64,000 nt of DNA, taken from positions 248,001 to 312,000 of the forward strand of contig NZ_JADG01000012.1 of assembly GCF_000518265.1 (NCBI RefSeq). Reading direction: 5' to 3'. This DNA is from Actinomadura oligospora ATCC 43269 (lineage in GTDB: Bacteria; Actinomycetota; Actinomycetes; Streptosporangiales; Streptosporangiaceae). Below, one piece after another: positions 56,384 to 64,000 of this stretch. Position 1 is the stretch's first letter; every line of letters begins with the position of its first letter. Under the pieces are notes generated by a model. It saw only the letters and a program-made list of their open reading frames with translations. It was not told the origin of the DNA and did not search any database. Position numbers and translations under genes: made by a program.

Positions 56384-57604
56384 ATGCCGCTGGCCATCTG
56401 GGTGCTCGGCTTCGCGATCTTCGCGCAGGGGACGTCGGAGTTCCTGCTCGCCGGGCTGCTGGAGCCGATGGCGCGGGACCTGCACGTCACGGTCCCGACG
56501 GCAGGGCTGCTGATCTCGGCGTACGCGGTGGGGATGGTGGTCGGCGCGCCCGTCCTGGCGATGGCGACACTGCGCTGGCCCCGGCGACGGGCCCTGCTGC
56601 TGTTCCTGGCCGTGTTCGCGGTGGCGCACGTCGTCGGGGCGCTGACGCCGGGATACGGGGTGCTGTTCGCGTCGCGGCTGGTCGGAGCGGTGGCGTGCGC
56701 CGGGTTCTTCGGGGTCGCGGCGGTGACGGCGATGGAACTCGTCCCGGCGGACAAGCGGGCGCGGGCGCTCGCCATCGTTATCGGCGGGATCACGGTCGCG
56801 ACGGTCTTCGGCGTCCCAGCGGGGACGTTCGTCGGGCAGTACCTCGGGTGGCGGGCGGCCTTCTGGGCGGTCGCGGCCCTGACCGTCCCGGCGTTCGCCG
56901 GAGTGGCCCTCACCCTCGACAACGCGCGCGCCGACACGAGGGCCGTGCCGCGGGTGCGGGACGAGCTGCGATCGATGGCCCGCCCCGCGCTGTGGGTCGC
57001 GTACGGGACGACGGCCCTGTCGTTCAGCTCGATGATGGCGACGTTCGGGTACCTCGGGCCGCTGCTGACCGGGCCCGGCGGACTCGGCGAACGCTGGGTG
57101 CCGATGGTGCTCGCCCTGTTCGGGGTGGGGTCGCTGATCGGCATCACGATCGGCGGGCGCGTCGCCGACGCGCGTCCGTTCGCGACGCTGTACGCGGGGA
57201 TGGCCGGGGTCGTGCTGACCTCCGCGGGGATCGCGCTGACCGCGTCGCATCCGGTCGTGGTGATCGTCCTGGTGTTCCTGATGGGCGTCGCGGGGATGGC
57301 GACGAACCCGGCGGTGAACGTCCGCGTGCAGGCCACGGCCGGAGAGACCCGGACGCTGGCCGGGGCCTCGGTGACCTCGGCGTTCAACGTCGGGAACACC
57401 CTCGCGCCCTGGCTCGGCGGGCTGGTCGTCAGCGCCGGGCTCGGGTACGCGTCCGTCCCGTGGGTCGGCGTCGCGATGGCGGTCGGCGCGCTGGGGACGG
57501 TCGTGTGGGCGTCCGCCCTCGACCGCCGCCGGAACGCGGCGTCGCCGCCGGTCGCAGGGGCTGCCCTGGAACCGGCGGCGACGACGTCGGCCGCGCTCGA
57601 CTAG
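56384..57604 (+). CDS. MFS transporter, DHA1 type
   Basis: 406 residues from ATG 56384 (a GTG at 56378 is an alternative). Twelve predicted membrane helices. Helix 1 contains FAIFAQGTSEFLLAGLL, and the motif between helices 2 and 3 is reduced to TLRWPRRRALL, both as in the DHA1 arabinose-efflux/chloramphenicol-export group. Helix 5 holds GITVATVFGVPAGTFVGQYLGWR (motif C-like) of drug exporters. It follows a TetR gene on the same strand with an inverted repeat in between, so it is an inducible efflux pump. Its last 4 bp overlap the convergent M6 protease stop (CTAG). Confidence 0.9.
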   Translation: MPLAIWVLGFAIFAQGTSEFLLAGLLEPMARDLHVTVPTAGLLISAYAVGMVVGAPVLAMATLRWPRRRALLLFLAVFAVAHVVGALTPGYGVLFASRLVGAVACAGFFGVAAVTAMELVPADKRARALAIVIGGITVATVFGVPAGTFVGQYLGWRAAFWAVAALTVPAFAGVALTLDNARADTRAVPRVRDELRSMARPALWVAYGTTALSFSSMMATFGYLGPLLTGPGGLGERWVPMVLALFGVGSLIGITIGGRVADARPFATLYAGMAGVVLTSAGIALTASHPVVVIVLVFLMGVAGMATNPAVNVRVQATAGETRTLAGASVTSAFNVGNTLAPWLGGLVVSAGLGYASVPWVGVAMAVGALGTVVWASALDRRRNAASPPVAGAALEPAATTSAALD

Positions 57605-59661
57605 GAGACGTGGCAGGTGGCGGTACCGGCCTTGGACGGGTCGGACTCGGACGCGGCCGAGAACGAGACCTGCGCGTTCTTGTCCGCGCCCGCGCCCGGC
57701 TTCGCCCAGACCTCGACCTTCGTCGTCCGGCCGTTGGACGCGGCGGCGATCGAGTTCGGCAGCCAGGTCGTCCAGCCCTTGGCGGACGTCGCGGCCTTCA
57801 GCCGGAACACGTCGGACGCGGTGTACCCGGTGCCGCCCGTCCCGGTGTTGCGCAGGACGGCCGTGCACTTCCGCCAGCCGCCTGCCGCCGGGCCCTCGCT
57901 GTCGGTGGCGAGCCGGACGCCGCGCGCCTGCGGGCCCGAGCCGTCCAGCGCCCGGACCGCGACCGTGTACGACAGGACGCCCGTCTTGTCGCGCTTGAGG
58001 TTCAGCACGTAGAAGTGCAGCTGGTTGGCCTGGTCGACGTACTCGTACTGGCTGCCGGAGTCGTTGCCCGCGTGGAACAGGGCGTCCGACAGCTGCCGGT
58101 AGTCACCGATGGTCATCTTCTGCGGCGTGCCGTCCGGCAGGACGAAGTCGGTCTTGTCGATGTCCTCGGGGTGGGCGTCCTTCACCCAGATGAACGGCGC
58201 GCTGTCCTTGTCCTTGGTCTTGGCCAGCAGGACGCCGGAGTCCGTGGTGAACGAGTCGAAGCCCATCCGGTCGACGACCTCGACCGTGTAGTTGTCGTAG
58301 CCGCCGCCGTCGCACATCGGGTCCGTGGACGTGTCGCATCTGGGGCTCCTGTCCCCGCCCGCGCCCAGCTTGACGTTCACGCCGGTCAGCCCGCCGGACC
58401 CCGGCGTCACCTCGCGCGCGGTCACGTTCGCGACGACGAGCCCGCCGGAGGCGAGGGTGTCCCGGTCCACCTGGAGGACGTTCTTCGGGTCCACCATGTT
58501 CAGCTTCATCTTGTTGCGGAGCATGTGCTGCGCGCCCATGGACGCGCCCGCCGCCGCCGGGATCAGCCACCGGCTGTGCGGGCCGCCCGGCCCGTTGAAG
58601 CTGCCGCGGCTCAGCATCTCCCACGGCCCCGAGTAGTCGCGGCGCGCCGGGATCGAGTAGGGGTTGTTGTAGTTGTCGCCGATCCCGAGGATGTGGCTGA
58701 ACTCGTGCGCGAACACGGCCATCCCGGAGCTCTCCGCCTGGATGGAGTTGCCCGGGATCGCGTTCGGCCACAGGCTCGCCCCGGCCTTCCAGGACGTCCA
58801 GGGCACGTACCGGGTCTTCACCCAGTTCGGCAGGGCCGGGTCGGGCGAACCCCACTCGCGGGGCACGTCCTCCTTGGTCTGGAACTTCATCTGGCCGAAC
58901 TCCTGCCAGGTGGAGCTCTCGTCCTGCCCGGCGGAGAGGAAGAAGACCATGTCGTACTGCTTGGCCTTCTCCTCGCCGACGTCGGCGACCCACGCGGCGG
59001 TCGCGTCCGCCCGCAGGTCGCGCTGGCAGGTGTCGCCCGCCGGGCAGCCGGTGCCGCCCTGCATGCCGTCCACGCCGTACTCGTGGCTCTTGTGCTGGAG
59101 CCGGTACGCGCCGAAGCCGGTGAGGTCGACGCCGAACCGTCCGCCGGAGTCCTCCATCCAGTACTCGTGGAGGGTGTGGCCGTGGTTGAGCTCCTGCGGC
59201 TTGTTCAGGAAGTCCTGGTAGAACCGCGCCACGTCGGACCTCGGGACGTCGCCGACGGACGTCGGGTTGCCGAAGATCGTGGAATTCTTCGGCTTGGTGA
59301 TGACGAAGTCCTCGTCCGGGTAGTCGACGAGGACGACCGCGCCCCTGAACGTCTTCACCGACCCCTTGCTGGCCGGGTCGGCCCAGGTCGTGCCCGGGAC
59401 GGCCTTGTAGTCGTCCCAGGTCATGGTGTCGGGCAGCTCGTAGTTCTGCGGGTCGATCGGCGCTGGCGCGCCGGCCTTCGCCGCGCGGACCTGCTGGCCC
59501 TCCTGCCACGGCTGCGTCCGCGGCCACTGCCGCATCTGCCAGGGGTTCGGGGTCGGCTTGGGTACGGACGGCGACGCCTGGGCGGCGGCGGGCACGGTGG
59601 TCAGCCCAAGGGCGGCCAACGCGAGCGCCGCGGGCACCAGGAGAATCCTGTGCGCGCGCAT
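57601..59661 (-). CDS. Secreted M6 family metalloprotease (immune inhibitor A-like)
   Basis: 686 residues. Signal peptide ILLVPAALALAALGLTTVPAAAQA. The zinc site is HEFSH at 319-323 with the following LGIGDNY, where Asp is the expected third ligand region. NNPYSIPARRDYSGPWEML and GVDLTGFGAYRL... are typical of M6. C-terminal ~150 residues form a beta-sandwich (visible as YTASDVFRLKAATSAKGWTTWLP). Export to the medium is expected, with nutrient-protein breakdown as a likely role. Convergent with the MFS gene with overlapping stop codons. Confidence 0.92.
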   Translation of the reverse strand: MRAHRILLVPAALALAALGLTTVPAAAQASPSVPKPTPNPWQMRQWPRTQPWQEGQQVRAAKAGAPAPIDPQNYELPDTMTWDDYKAVPGTTWADPASKGSVKTFRGAVVLVDYPDEDFVITKPKNSTIFGNPTSVGDVPRSDVARFYQDFLNKPQELNHGHTLHEYWMEDSGGRFGVDLTGFGAYRLQHKSHEYGVDGMQGGTGCPAGDTCQRDLRADATAAWVADVGEEKAKQYDMVFFLSAGQDESSTWQEFGQMKFQTKEDVPREWGSPDPALPNWVKTRYVPWTSWKAGASLWPNAIPGNSIQAESSGMAVFAHEFSHILGIGDNYNNPYSIPARRDYSGPWEMLSRGSFNGPGGPHSRWLIPAAAGASMGAQHMLRNKMKLNMVDPKNVLQVDRDTLASGGLVVANVTAREVTPGSGGLTGVNVKLGAGGDRSPRCDTSTDPMCDGGGYDNYTVEVVDRMGFDSFTTDSGVLLAKTKDKDSAPFIWVKDAHPEDIDKTDFVLPDGTPQKMTIGDYRQLSDALFHAGNDSGSQYEYVDQANQLHFYVLNLKRDKTGVLSYTVAVRALDGSGPQARGVRLATDSEGPAAGGWRKCTAVLRNTGTGGTGYTASDVFRLKAATSAKGWTTWLPNSIAAASNGRTTKVEVWAKPGAGADKNAQVSFSAASESDPSKAGTATCHVS

Positions 59662-59823
59662 GCTTCCTCTTGTCTCCGGGGTCGCCTGCGACGCTAGGAA
59701 CGAACCCCCACCTGGAGCAATGTCCGCATCGGACGAACCGGACCGCCGTTCCCTGGCAAGCCACGCCCGTTTACCCCGGAGAAGATCGGAAAGAACACGC
59801 CGGGCCGCCGCCCCCGGCGCGTC

Positions 59824-60306
59824 TCAGGCGAGGAGGTCTCGGGTCGCGACGACGATGCCGTCCTCGTCGCTGTAGAGCCAGTCGCCGGGCGCGAAGCGGA
59901 CGCCGCCGAACTCCACCGGGACGTCCCGCGCGCCGACGCCGTCCTTGGCGGACTTGCGCGGGTTGGAACCGAGCGCCTTGACGCCGAGGTCGAGCCCGCG
60001 CAGCGCCACCACGTCCCGGACGGCCCCGTTGATCACGACGCCGGACCAGCCGTTCGCCACCGCGGACGCCGCGATCATGTCGCCCATCAGCGCGGACGCG
60101 AGCGAGCCCGCGCCGTCCACGACCAGCACGCGGCCCTCGCCGGGCGTGTTCAGCACCTGCTTGACCAGGCCGTTGTCGCGGTAGCAGCGGACCGTCACGA
60201 CCGGCCCGGCGAACGCCGAACGCCCGCCGAACGTCCGGAACTGGGTCTCGCAGGAACGCAGCTCGTCCCCGAAGTCGTCGATGAGGTCAGCCGTGGCGAA
60301 ATCCAT
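59824..60306 (-). CDS. rraA: RraA family protein (regulator of ribonuclease E activity A)
   Basis: 160 residues, full length for Rra[28 protein letters not shown], then [61 protein letters not shown] and [16 protein letters not shown]. This order matches RraA, which forms trimers and can bind RNase E; in actinomycetes the family also includes HMG aldolase-like enzymes with G-x20-R-D. The R and D at GAVRD (about residue 97) match the latter's active site. So either role is possible. Single gene, divergent from the kinase. Confidence 0.88.
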   Translation of the reverse strand: MDFATADLIDDFGDELRSCETQFRTFGGRSAFAGPVVTVRCYRDNGLVKQVLNTPGEGRVLVVDGAGSLASALMGDMIAASAVANGWSGVVINGAVRDVVALRGLDLGVKALGSNPRKSAKDGVGARDVPVEFGGVRFAPGDWLYSDEDGIVVATRDLLA

Positions 60307-60392
60307 GCGCGGCAGCTTACTGAGCGGTATTCGGATGGCCGGATCCGCCCATCCCGGTGACAGCGCGCGACGCCTTGGGCTAGAAACCGATC

Positions 60393-62210
60393 ATGCACCC
60401 CCCACAGGTCTTCGAGCCCCTCCAGGCGGGCGACCCGCCGCTCGTCGGCGGCTACCGAGTGCTCGCCCGCCTCGGCGCGGGCGGCATGGGCCGCGTCTTC
60501 CTCGCCACCACGCAGAGCGGACGGCGGCTCGCGGTCAAGGTCGTCCGGCCCGAGTTCGCCGACGACCCGGAGTTCCGCCGCCGGTTCCAGCAGGAGATCG
60601 CCGCCGCTCAGCGGGTGCAGAGCCTCTACACCGCGCCGGTCATCGACGCGCACCCGGACGGCCCGATGCCGTGGATGGCGACCGCGCACGTCCCCGGGCC
60701 GTCGCTCGCGCAGGCCGTCGCCGAGCACGGGCCGATGCCCGGCCCGACGCTGCGGGTGCTGTTCGCCGGGATCGCCGAGGCGCTCGCCGCCGTGCACGCG
60801 GCCGGGGTGATCCACCGCGACCTCAAGCCGTCGAACGTGCTGCTCGCGGCGGACGGCCCGCGCGTGATCGACTTCGGCATCTCCCGCGCCACCGACTCCA
60901 CGCCGCTCACCCGCACCGGCATGCGGATCGGATCGCCGCAGTTCATGGCCCCCGAGCAGGCCCTCGGCCAGGACCCGACGCCCGCGCTGGACGTGTTCGC
61001 GCTCGGCTCGGTCATGCACTTCGCCGCGACCGGCCGGACCCCGTTCGGCGAGGGCCCCGACCCCGCCGTCCTGTTCCGCATCGCGCACGAGGAGCCGAAC
61101 CTCGACGACTGCCCGGACGACCTGCGTCCGCTCGTCGAGCAGTGCCTCGCCAAGGACCCGTCCGACCGTCCGACGCCCCGCCAGGTCCTCACCGCCCTCG
61201 AACCGGACGAGGGCGTCCCGGACCCGGACTGGCTCCCGGCGGACGTCACGCGCGTCCTGCCGTCCTACGCCGGGGAACCGCCCCGCCCCGTCCCGCCGGA
61301 CGGCCAGACCCCGACCACCCCGTACACGAGCTACATGCCCGCAGGCGCCACACCCCCTCCGCCCCGCGCCCAGCCGCCTGACGCCCTGCCGCCCAACGCC
61401 CAGGGCACGCCCCCGCCCGGCCTGGGCACGCCCCCGCCGGGCGCGGGCGCGCCCGCGCCGCTGGGCGCGCACGCGCTCGGGACGCGGCCTCCCGGAGGGG
61501 ATGCGACACAGCCGCGGGGAGCCGTCCCGATGCCGCCGCCCCCGGGCGGGGGAATGCCGCATCCGCCAGGCGTCCCGCCGCGTCCCGTGCCCGGGGCCGG
61601 ACGCGGCACCACGCCGTTCCTCATCGGCGCGGTCGCCGTCGGCGCGATCCTGGTGCTCGCCCTCGTGCTGGTGGCCGTCGCCTCGTCCTCCGGCGGCAAC
61701 GGCAAGAAGCTCGACGGCAACACCGGGAGCCCCTCCCCGATCGCACAGGAACCGACGAGCGAGGTTCCGTCCAGCGAGGCGGTCTCCCCGTCGGACGGGG
61801 CGTCGTCGGGCCCGGTCGGGACGTCGAAACCGGTCGGCGGGCAGCTCGGCCACTACACCGGCATCAACCTGGCGGCGATGTACAAGCTGAGCCTGACCGA
61901 CGATCCGAAGCACCCCAAGCGGGACTCCGGCGACTTCACCTTCTGGGACCTCGGCAACGGCATGAACGGGGCCAGGTTCTCCGTCCTCGACCCGGGCCAG
62001 GCCGGAACCTACGAGGCGTGCCGGGACAACACCCGGTACACCGGGAACCTCGGCGGCGAGTACATGGTCAAGGGCAAGATGATCTGCGTCTACACCGACA
62101 GCGGCTTCGTCGGGCTCGTGCAGATCACCGGGACCGGCGACAAACCGTCCGACTACCTCACGCTCGATCTGACCGTGTGGCAGGGCGTCCCGCCGACCCC
62201 GGGCGAATGA
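60393..62210 (+). CDS. Membrane Ser/Thr protein kinase (PknB-like, without PASTA)
   Basis: 605 residues. The kinase domain covers about 20-275: G-loop GAGGMG, ATP-Lys K49, HRDLKPSN with D143, DFG at 160-162 and APEQ. A Pro/Gly-rich linker (about 295-400) leads to one membrane helix at about 408-430. The last ~175 residues are extracellular, start with a Ser/Pro-rich stretch and include a folded domain with a Cys pair (YEACRDNTRYTG, MICVYTD). All catalytic residues are present, so it is an active Hanks-type kinase sensing something outside the cell. The ligand is unknown. Confidence 0.92.
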   Translation: MHPPQVFEPLQAGDPPLVGGYRVLARLGAGGMGRVFLATTQSGRRLAVKVVRPEFADDPEFRRRFQQEIAAAQRVQSLYTAPVIDAHPDGPMPWMATAHVPGPSLAQAVAEHGPMPGPTLRVLFAGIAEALAAVHAAGVIHRDLKPSNVLLAADGPRVIDFGISRATDSTPLTRTGMRIGSPQFMAPEQALGQDPTPALDVFALGSVMHFAATGRTPFGEGPDPAVLFRIAHEEPNLDDCPDDLRPLVEQCLAKDPSDRPTPRQVLTALEPDEGVPDPDWLPADVTRVLPSYAGEPPRPVPPDGQTPTTPYTSYMPAGATPPPPRAQPPDALPPNAQGTPPPGLGTPPPGAGAPAPLGAHALGTRPPGGDATQPRGAVPMPPPPGGGMPHPPGVPPRPVPGAGRGTTPFLIGAVAVGAILVLALVLVAVASSSGGNGKKLDGNTGSPSPIAQEPTSEVPSSEAVSPSDGASSGPVGTSKPVGGQLGHYTGINLAAMYKLSLTDDPKHPKRDSGDFTFWDLGNGMNGARFSVLDPGQAGTYEACRDNTRYTGNLGGEYMVKGKMICVYTDSGFVGLVQITGTGDKPSDYLTLDLTVWQGVPPTPGE

Positions 62211-62213
62211 GCC

Positions 62214-63116
62214 TCACACCGCTCCGGAGACCGCCTCGGAGGCGTCCCGGCGTCGTGCCCGCGCGGCTCCGGTGACGCCCCAGGCGGTCAGGCCCGCGAG
62301 GAGGACGAGGCCGGTCCCGGCGGTGGACGCCTGCCAGGTCACCGACAGGTCCGCCTTCCTGCCGACGTGGCTCGTCACCGGGCCCGGCGACAGGACGAAC
62401 GAGACGGGGACACGCTCGCCCCGGCCGGGGACGCCGATCGTGGAGAAGCGGTCCGGGCAGCCGCCGACCCTGACCTCGCGCCGGGTCCCGGCGTCGTCGA
62501 AGGCGACCAGGCAGTGCCGCTGCTGGCTCTTCTTGCCCTTGTTGGTCGTCCACGCCCGGACGAGCTCGCCCTGGACGTCCCTCCCCTTCGCCCTGAGGTA
62601 GAGCGGCGAGGTGGCGCTCGCGACGCCGACCAGCACCAGGAGGATCGGAAGGATGGCGAGCCACGCCTGGAGGTGGCCGCGGGTGGCGAAGAGCGCGCAG
62701 GTGAAGACGGTGAGGGCGAACGTCCCGATCCAGACGAGCACCGTGGCCCACTCCGCCGTGAGAGTCGTCGCGTACATCCCGGCCGGGATGAACACCGCCG
62801 CGATGCCCCAGAGCGCCGCCCAGGTCCACAGCACCATGGGCAACCCCGGGTGGGGCCGGTCGACGAGGGACACCTTCCCCTTGGCCAGGTCGTCCCCGAA
62901 CCTGCGCGCGCGACGTCTGACCTCGGCCGCGTTGGCCTCGTCCTCCGGACGCGGCGGACGGCGGCCCGTCCGCGTGTGCAGCGCGAGGACGCTGTCCACG
63001 AGGACCGCGCCGTCCTCCTCGGACGCGATGTGCTGGAGGGCGAGCAGCGGCCCGAACCCGTGCTCGACCAGCCTGGCGCGCTCGCGCCCGTCGAGCGCCT
63101 TCAGCCTCCGGCGCAC
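62214..63116 (-). CDS. Membrane protein of unknown function with 3-4 helices
   Basis: 300 residues. An N-terminal cytoplasmic helical region of about 95 residues (RERARLVEHGFGPLLALQHIASEEDG...RRRARRFGDDLAKG) is followed by three helices (about 107-125, 135-155 and 165-185). Then comes a soluble extracytoplasmic beta-rich segment with Cys (QRHCLVAFDDAGTRREVRVGGCPDRF) and a last helix near the C-terminus (TGLVLLAGLTAWGV). It resembles DUF3592-type proteins. Convergent with the kinase, 3 bp away. Confidence 0.75.
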   Translation of the reverse strand: MRRRLKALDGRERARLVEHGFGPLLALQHIASEEDGAVLVDSVLALHTRTGRRPPRPEDEANAAEVRRRARRFGDDLAKGKVSLVDRPHPGLPMVLWTWAALWGIAAVFIPAGMYATTLTAEWATVLVWIGTFALTVFTCALFATRGHLQAWLAILPILLVLVGVASATSPLYLRAKGRDVQGELVRAWTTNKGKKSQQRHCLVAFDDAGTRREVRVGGCPDRFSTIGVPGRGERVPVSFVLSPGPVTSHVGRKADLSVTWQASTAGTGLVLLAGLTAWGVTGAARARRRDASEAVSGAV

Positions 63117-63175
63117 CGAGCGCGGAGTGGGGCGGTGGCGGGGCTGGACATGCGGGCGTCCGTCCTTCGTCCGGA

Positions 63176-63206
63176 GGGAGGGGCGGGAAGAAACTACGCC
63201 CCTCCC
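63176..63206 (-). terminator. Terminator after Lrp-family gene
   Basis: GGGAGGGGCG and CGCCCCTCCC form a perfect 10-bp stem with an 11-nt loop, starting 11 bp after the Lrp gene's stop on the minus strand. Confidence 0.7.
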
Positions 63207-63217
63207 GTTTCGGGCCG

Positions 63218-63709
63218 CTAGGCGCGTCCGATGTCGGCCGTGGTCACCGGGGTGGTGGCCCCGGTGTCGGTGGGACGGCCGATCAGCCGGGACAGGACGA
63301 TCGCGGTCTTGGTCGCGGTGATGTTGGGCTCGCGGCGCAGCCGTTCGAGGGCCTGCTCGAGGTGCTGGATGTCGCGGGACCGGACGTGCACCAGGGCGCT
63401 GGCGTCGCCGCTGACGGTGTAGGCGGCGACGACCTCGGGGTGTTTGTGGACGCTGTCGTAGATCTCCTCCGGGGACGTCGCGCCCGTGCAGAAGACCTCG
63501 ATGAACGCCTCGGTCGTCCAGCCGAGGGCGGCCGGGTCGACCACGGCGGCGAAGCCCGTGATGACGCGTTCGGCGCGGAGCCGGTCGACGCGGCGCTTCA
63601 CCGCGGGGGCCGAAAGTCCGATCCGGTCACCGATCTGCGCGTAGGAGGCGCGACCGTTCTCCAGGAGCTGCGCAACGATTCGACGGTCCAAGTCGTCAAG
63701 ACGCAACAA
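63218..63709 (-). CDS. Lrp/AsnC-family transcriptional regulator
   Basis: 163 residues from TTG 63709; a second TTG at 63706 is as good and sits at better spacing from GGGGGAG (63714-63720). HTH at about 5-55 (LDDLDRRIVAQLLENGRASYAQIGDRIGLSAPAVKRRVDRL). The RAM domain follows (TEAFIEVFCTGATSPEEIYDSVHKHPEVVAAYTVSGDASALVHVRSRD). Divergent from the rocD-like gene, it is a good candidate for amino-acid-dependent control of arginine/ornithine catabolism. Confidence 0.92.
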   Translation of the reverse strand: MLRLDDLDRRIVAQLLENGRASYAQIGDRIGLSAPAVKRRVDRLRAERVITGFAAVVDPAALGWTTEAFIEVFCTGATSPEEIYDSVHKHPEVVAAYTVSGDASALVHVRSRDIQHLEQALERLRREPNITATKTAIVLSRLIGRPTDTGATTPVTTADIGRA

Positions 63710-63889
63710 ATATCTCCCCCCGAGACCTCATTCGGCACTGTGTGCAGGTAGATCCCGAACATACGCTGGTCGAAGGGCCCCCGCACAACCCTTCGCGCGA
63801 GGTCCCACCCCCCATCCGGCACCGGCCGCCGCCGGTGTGGCCACCGATCCCGGCGACGAGTCCGGGCCGACACGGGTGAAGGAGCGTTC

Positions 63890-64000
63890 GTGACGCGATC
63901 CGAGCAGCTGAGGGCCTTGTCCGAGGAGCACAGCGCGCACAACTACCACCCTCTCCCGATCGTCATCGCCGAGGCCGACGGGGCCTGGGTCACCGATGTC
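63890..64000 (+). CDS. rocD: Ornithine aminotransferase, N-terminal fragment
   Basis: Only 37 codons lie before the window edge, from GTG 63890 with GAAGGAG at 63878-63884. HSAHNYHPLPIVIAEADGAW is the conserved start of bacterial ornithine--oxo-acid transaminases (class III PLP enzymes). This enzyme converts ornithine to glutamate semialdehyde. The AsnC-type regulator gene is divergent, a common arrangement. The gene continues past the edge. Confidence 0.8.
   Translation, partial: MTRSEQLRALSEEHSAHNYHPLPIVIAEADGAWVTDV

Overview
The window is chromosomal DNA of a very high-GC actinomycete. The evidence is strongly GC-biased third codon positions, frequent GTG and TTG starts, an ECF41-type sigma factor, Scr1-like/DUF397 modules, a mycosin, PASTA-less Ser/Thr kinases and a DapC/7Fe-ferredoxin pair. 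Gene style suggests the Actinomadura/Thermomonosporaceae-Streptosporangiales area, but this is an inference and no marker gene in the window settles it. I saw no rRNA, tRNA, CRISPR array, transposase or integrase.

Layout. 1-5.8 kb: an MFS transporter fragment, an ECF41 sigma factor, a TetR/P450 divergent pair, a second TetR and a NarL/DesK-type two-component system. 6-9.1 kb: a tight DUF1214-like/SDR/sulfotransferase operon. 9.2-14 kb: a small membrane protein, a FAD oxidase, an acyl-CoA dehydrogenase, dapC and fdxA. 14-17.4 kb: a stand-alone SH3-like protein and a degenerate ABC ATPase paired with a YhgE/Pip membrane protein. 17.4-32.7 kb: mostly single enzymes (deacetylase, enoyl-CoA hydratase, methyltransferase, FAD monooxygenase, secreted peptidases, NADAR protein, alpha/beta hydrolases) with several TetR regulators, plus a degenerate CysRS/MshC-like protein. 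32.9-37.1 kb: an envelope operon of two lipoproteins, a Gly-rich secreted protein, a membrane Ser/Thr kinase and a 56-residue membrane protein. Its first two genes are paralogues of the pair at 21.3-22.6 kb.

38.1-43.1 kb (minus strand) is the most unusual region. It is a compact type VII secretion satellite: an ESX-like helical protein, a PPE/WXG-like protein with a long Gly-rich tail, a mycosin protease, a 96-residue WXG100 protein, a 428-residue WXG-domain protein ending in a toxin-like module, and a small candidate immunity protein. No ESX core (EccB/C/D/E) is visible here. The toxin and immunity end has visibly lower GC than the flanks. Next to it (43.7-47.8 kb) lie a DUF6210 protein, five DUF397 genes behind an Scr1-like XRE regulator with a perfect 20-bp palindrome in its promoter, and a divergent gene pair that includes an RsbW-like ATPase.

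48-64 kb: a Cys-rich unknown protein, a kinase-derived protein lacking the N-lobe and the HRD/DFG motifs, DinB, GH1 beta-glucosidase, a TetR/FAD-monooxygenase pair sharing a perfect 13+3+13 operator, a TetR/MFS efflux pair, an M6 metalloprotease, RraA, a second Ser/Thr kinase, and an Lrp regulator divergent from a rocD-like gene cut by the window edge. A recurring theme is divergent regulator/target pairs with well-formed inverted repeats between them; I list each operator candidate separately.
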